DNA of 6,911 bases, taken from an uncultured Prevotella sp. (GTDB taxonomy: Bacteria > Bacteroidota > Bacteroidia > Bacteroidales > Bacteroidaceae). This document shows, in pieces, positions 6,314-6,911 of this stretch; the first letter of the stretch is position 1; every line of letters begins with the position of its first letter. The DNA lies in contig CALCHM010000074.1 of assembly GCA_937901345.1 (NCBI GenBank), positions 1 to 6,911 on the forward strand, in the 5' to 3' direction. Below the pieces are notes generated by a model. That model searched no databases. It was not told the DNA's origin and saw only the letters and a program-made list of their open reading frames with translations. Position numbers and translations under genes: made by a program.

Positions 6314-6421
6314 AGGTTTCAGAATTTTCGAAAATGGTTTCCCACGAACGGGGGTGGTTTCATTGCAAACGGGAGTAATACGCAGGAAAGGATTGCGCGG
6401 TAAGAATGGAAGAAGGGCAGT

Positions 6422-6911
6422 TTAAATGGTGATGCTACCTTCAATCTGTTCCCATTCGCCTACCCCGGGCGAGAGTCCGCCACCCTCTACTCCTTCAGGC
6501 GGTTCGATTTCAATCACCTTGTCGATGATGATCCACTGATGGTCCTTCACCATGGGTGTATCAAAGAGGTCGGTAACACGGAAGGTTTCGGTCTGCACCG
6601 AGTTGTCGATGGTTTTGAATTCAAAGGAGATTTCAATATACCCTTCAACCTCGGGCAACTTTCCGAAGGTGTTGAACGAGGCATAAGCCACGCGCGATTC
6701 GTTGTCAGTACGCATCTTGTCTAACCCATTGCTCAACCCGAAGTAGATGCTTACGGGGTCATCGGTCAACATTTCATCACTGTAGAGGCGTTTTGCCCCC
6801 GACATTCCGGTGATGAGGGCAACGGCAGAACGCACGTACTCCACGCCTTTCACGTTCACCTGCATGTAGTAGGTTTTCACTACGGTTTCAGCCACGGGGT
6901 GGGTCTGCGCG
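6422..6911 (-). CDS. DUF5119-like protein, C-terminal part (5' end outside window)
   Basis: The frame is open from the window edge to a TAA at 6422-6424, giving about 163 residues of a longer protein. A GTG at 6895 could be read as a start, but the frame continues upstream and encodes AQTHP, which fits the family just before the VVKTYYMQVNVKGVEYVRSA strand. So the true start lies beyond the window. Recognisable elements are the VKGVEYVRSAVALITGMSG segment, an extended FNTFGKL region, a beta-strand ending in TETFRVTDLF, and the C-terminal pattern of a Pro/Gly-rich GGGLSPGVGEWEQIEGSITI. These resemble DUF5119 proteins, which are found beside fimbrillin and DUF3575/DUF3868 genes in Bacteroidales pilus loci. 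The N-terminal lipoprotein signal expected for the family would lie outside the window. It is separated from the next gene by 810 bp of repeats, so cotranscription with the fimbrillins is uncertain. Confidence 0.8.
   Translation of the reverse strand, partial: AQTHPVAETVVKTYYMQVNVKGVEYVRSAVALITGMSGAKRLYSDEMLTDDPVSIYFGLSNGLDKMRTDNESRVAYASFNTFGKLPEVEGYIEISFEFKTIDNSVQTETFRVTDLFDTPMVKDHQWIIIDKVIEIEPPEGVEGGGLSPGVGEWEQIEGSITI

Noticed and set aside
6289..6335. Rho-independent terminator for the DUF5119-like gene
   Set aside because: The hairpin stem is A/T-rich and no clean U-tract follows on the minus strand; kept only as an inverted repeat.
6108..6425. Plus-strand open frame of 105 residues over the tandem array
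   Set aside because: The peptide repeats (LHSAIPF, RFQNLFL) mirror the DNA repeats, and the repeat units differ by 39-41 bp, which is not a constant multiple of three. Coding selection is unlikely.
6893..6895. GTG as the start of the DUF5119-like gene
   Set aside because: The frame stays open upstream to the window edge and encodes family-like residues (THPV), so this codon is internal.

Overview
The window looks like chromosomal or metagenomic DNA from a member of the order Bacteroidales (Bacteroides, Prevotella, Parabacteroides, Porphyromonas or a relative). The evidence is the protein families: fimbrillins of the FimA/Mfa1 superfamily, a FimB/Mfa2-type lipoprotein, and DUF4906 and DUF5119 proteins. 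Lipoprotein signal peptides are present on all four genes whose start is visible, Shine-Dalgarno sites are absent before the starts examined, and intergenic regions are long and rich in repeats. The genus cannot be fixed from the sequence alone.

All five genes are on the minus strand, so transcription runs from high to low coordinates. In transcriptional order they are: the 3' end of a DUF5119-type gene (6422-6911, cut by the window edge); an 810-bp repeat-filled gap (5612-6421); a fimbrillin lipoprotein (4511-5611); a second, different fimbrillin 22 bp later (3400-4488); a 605-bp gap (2795-3399) holding a 303-bp MITE-like element, three 41-bp repeats and a pyrimidine-rich tract; a FimB/Mfa2-family lipoprotein with what looks like an inserted beta-trefoil domain (1244-2794); and, 3 bp further on, a DUF4906 lipoprotein (1-1240, cut by the window edge). 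Together they form a type V (FimA-type) pilus locus. Fimbrillins are exported as lipoproteins, processed at the outer membrane and polymerised by donor-strand exchange. The FimB/Mfa2, DUF4906 and DUF5119 proteins are probably anchor, accessory or tip components; their exact roles here are inferred.

The least ordinary content is as follows. (i) A possible lectin-like domain interrupts the C-terminal part of the FimB/Mfa2 protein, which also has a canonical EF-hand-type loop near its N-terminus. (ii) A non-coding element at 3066-3368 has perfect 12-bp terminal inverted repeats, long inverted internal arms and a row of small hairpins. (iii) A palindromic element and a second copy of its left half (94 bp, 90 identical) lie upstream of the first fimbrillin. 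(iv) An A-B-A-B tandem array of about 40-bp units with 8-bp palindromes follows the DUF5119 gene. (v) There is a sharp drop in GC and change in codon use in the first ~95 bases, where the DUF4906 protein stops resembling its family. No RNA gene, CRISPR array or transposase gene was found.
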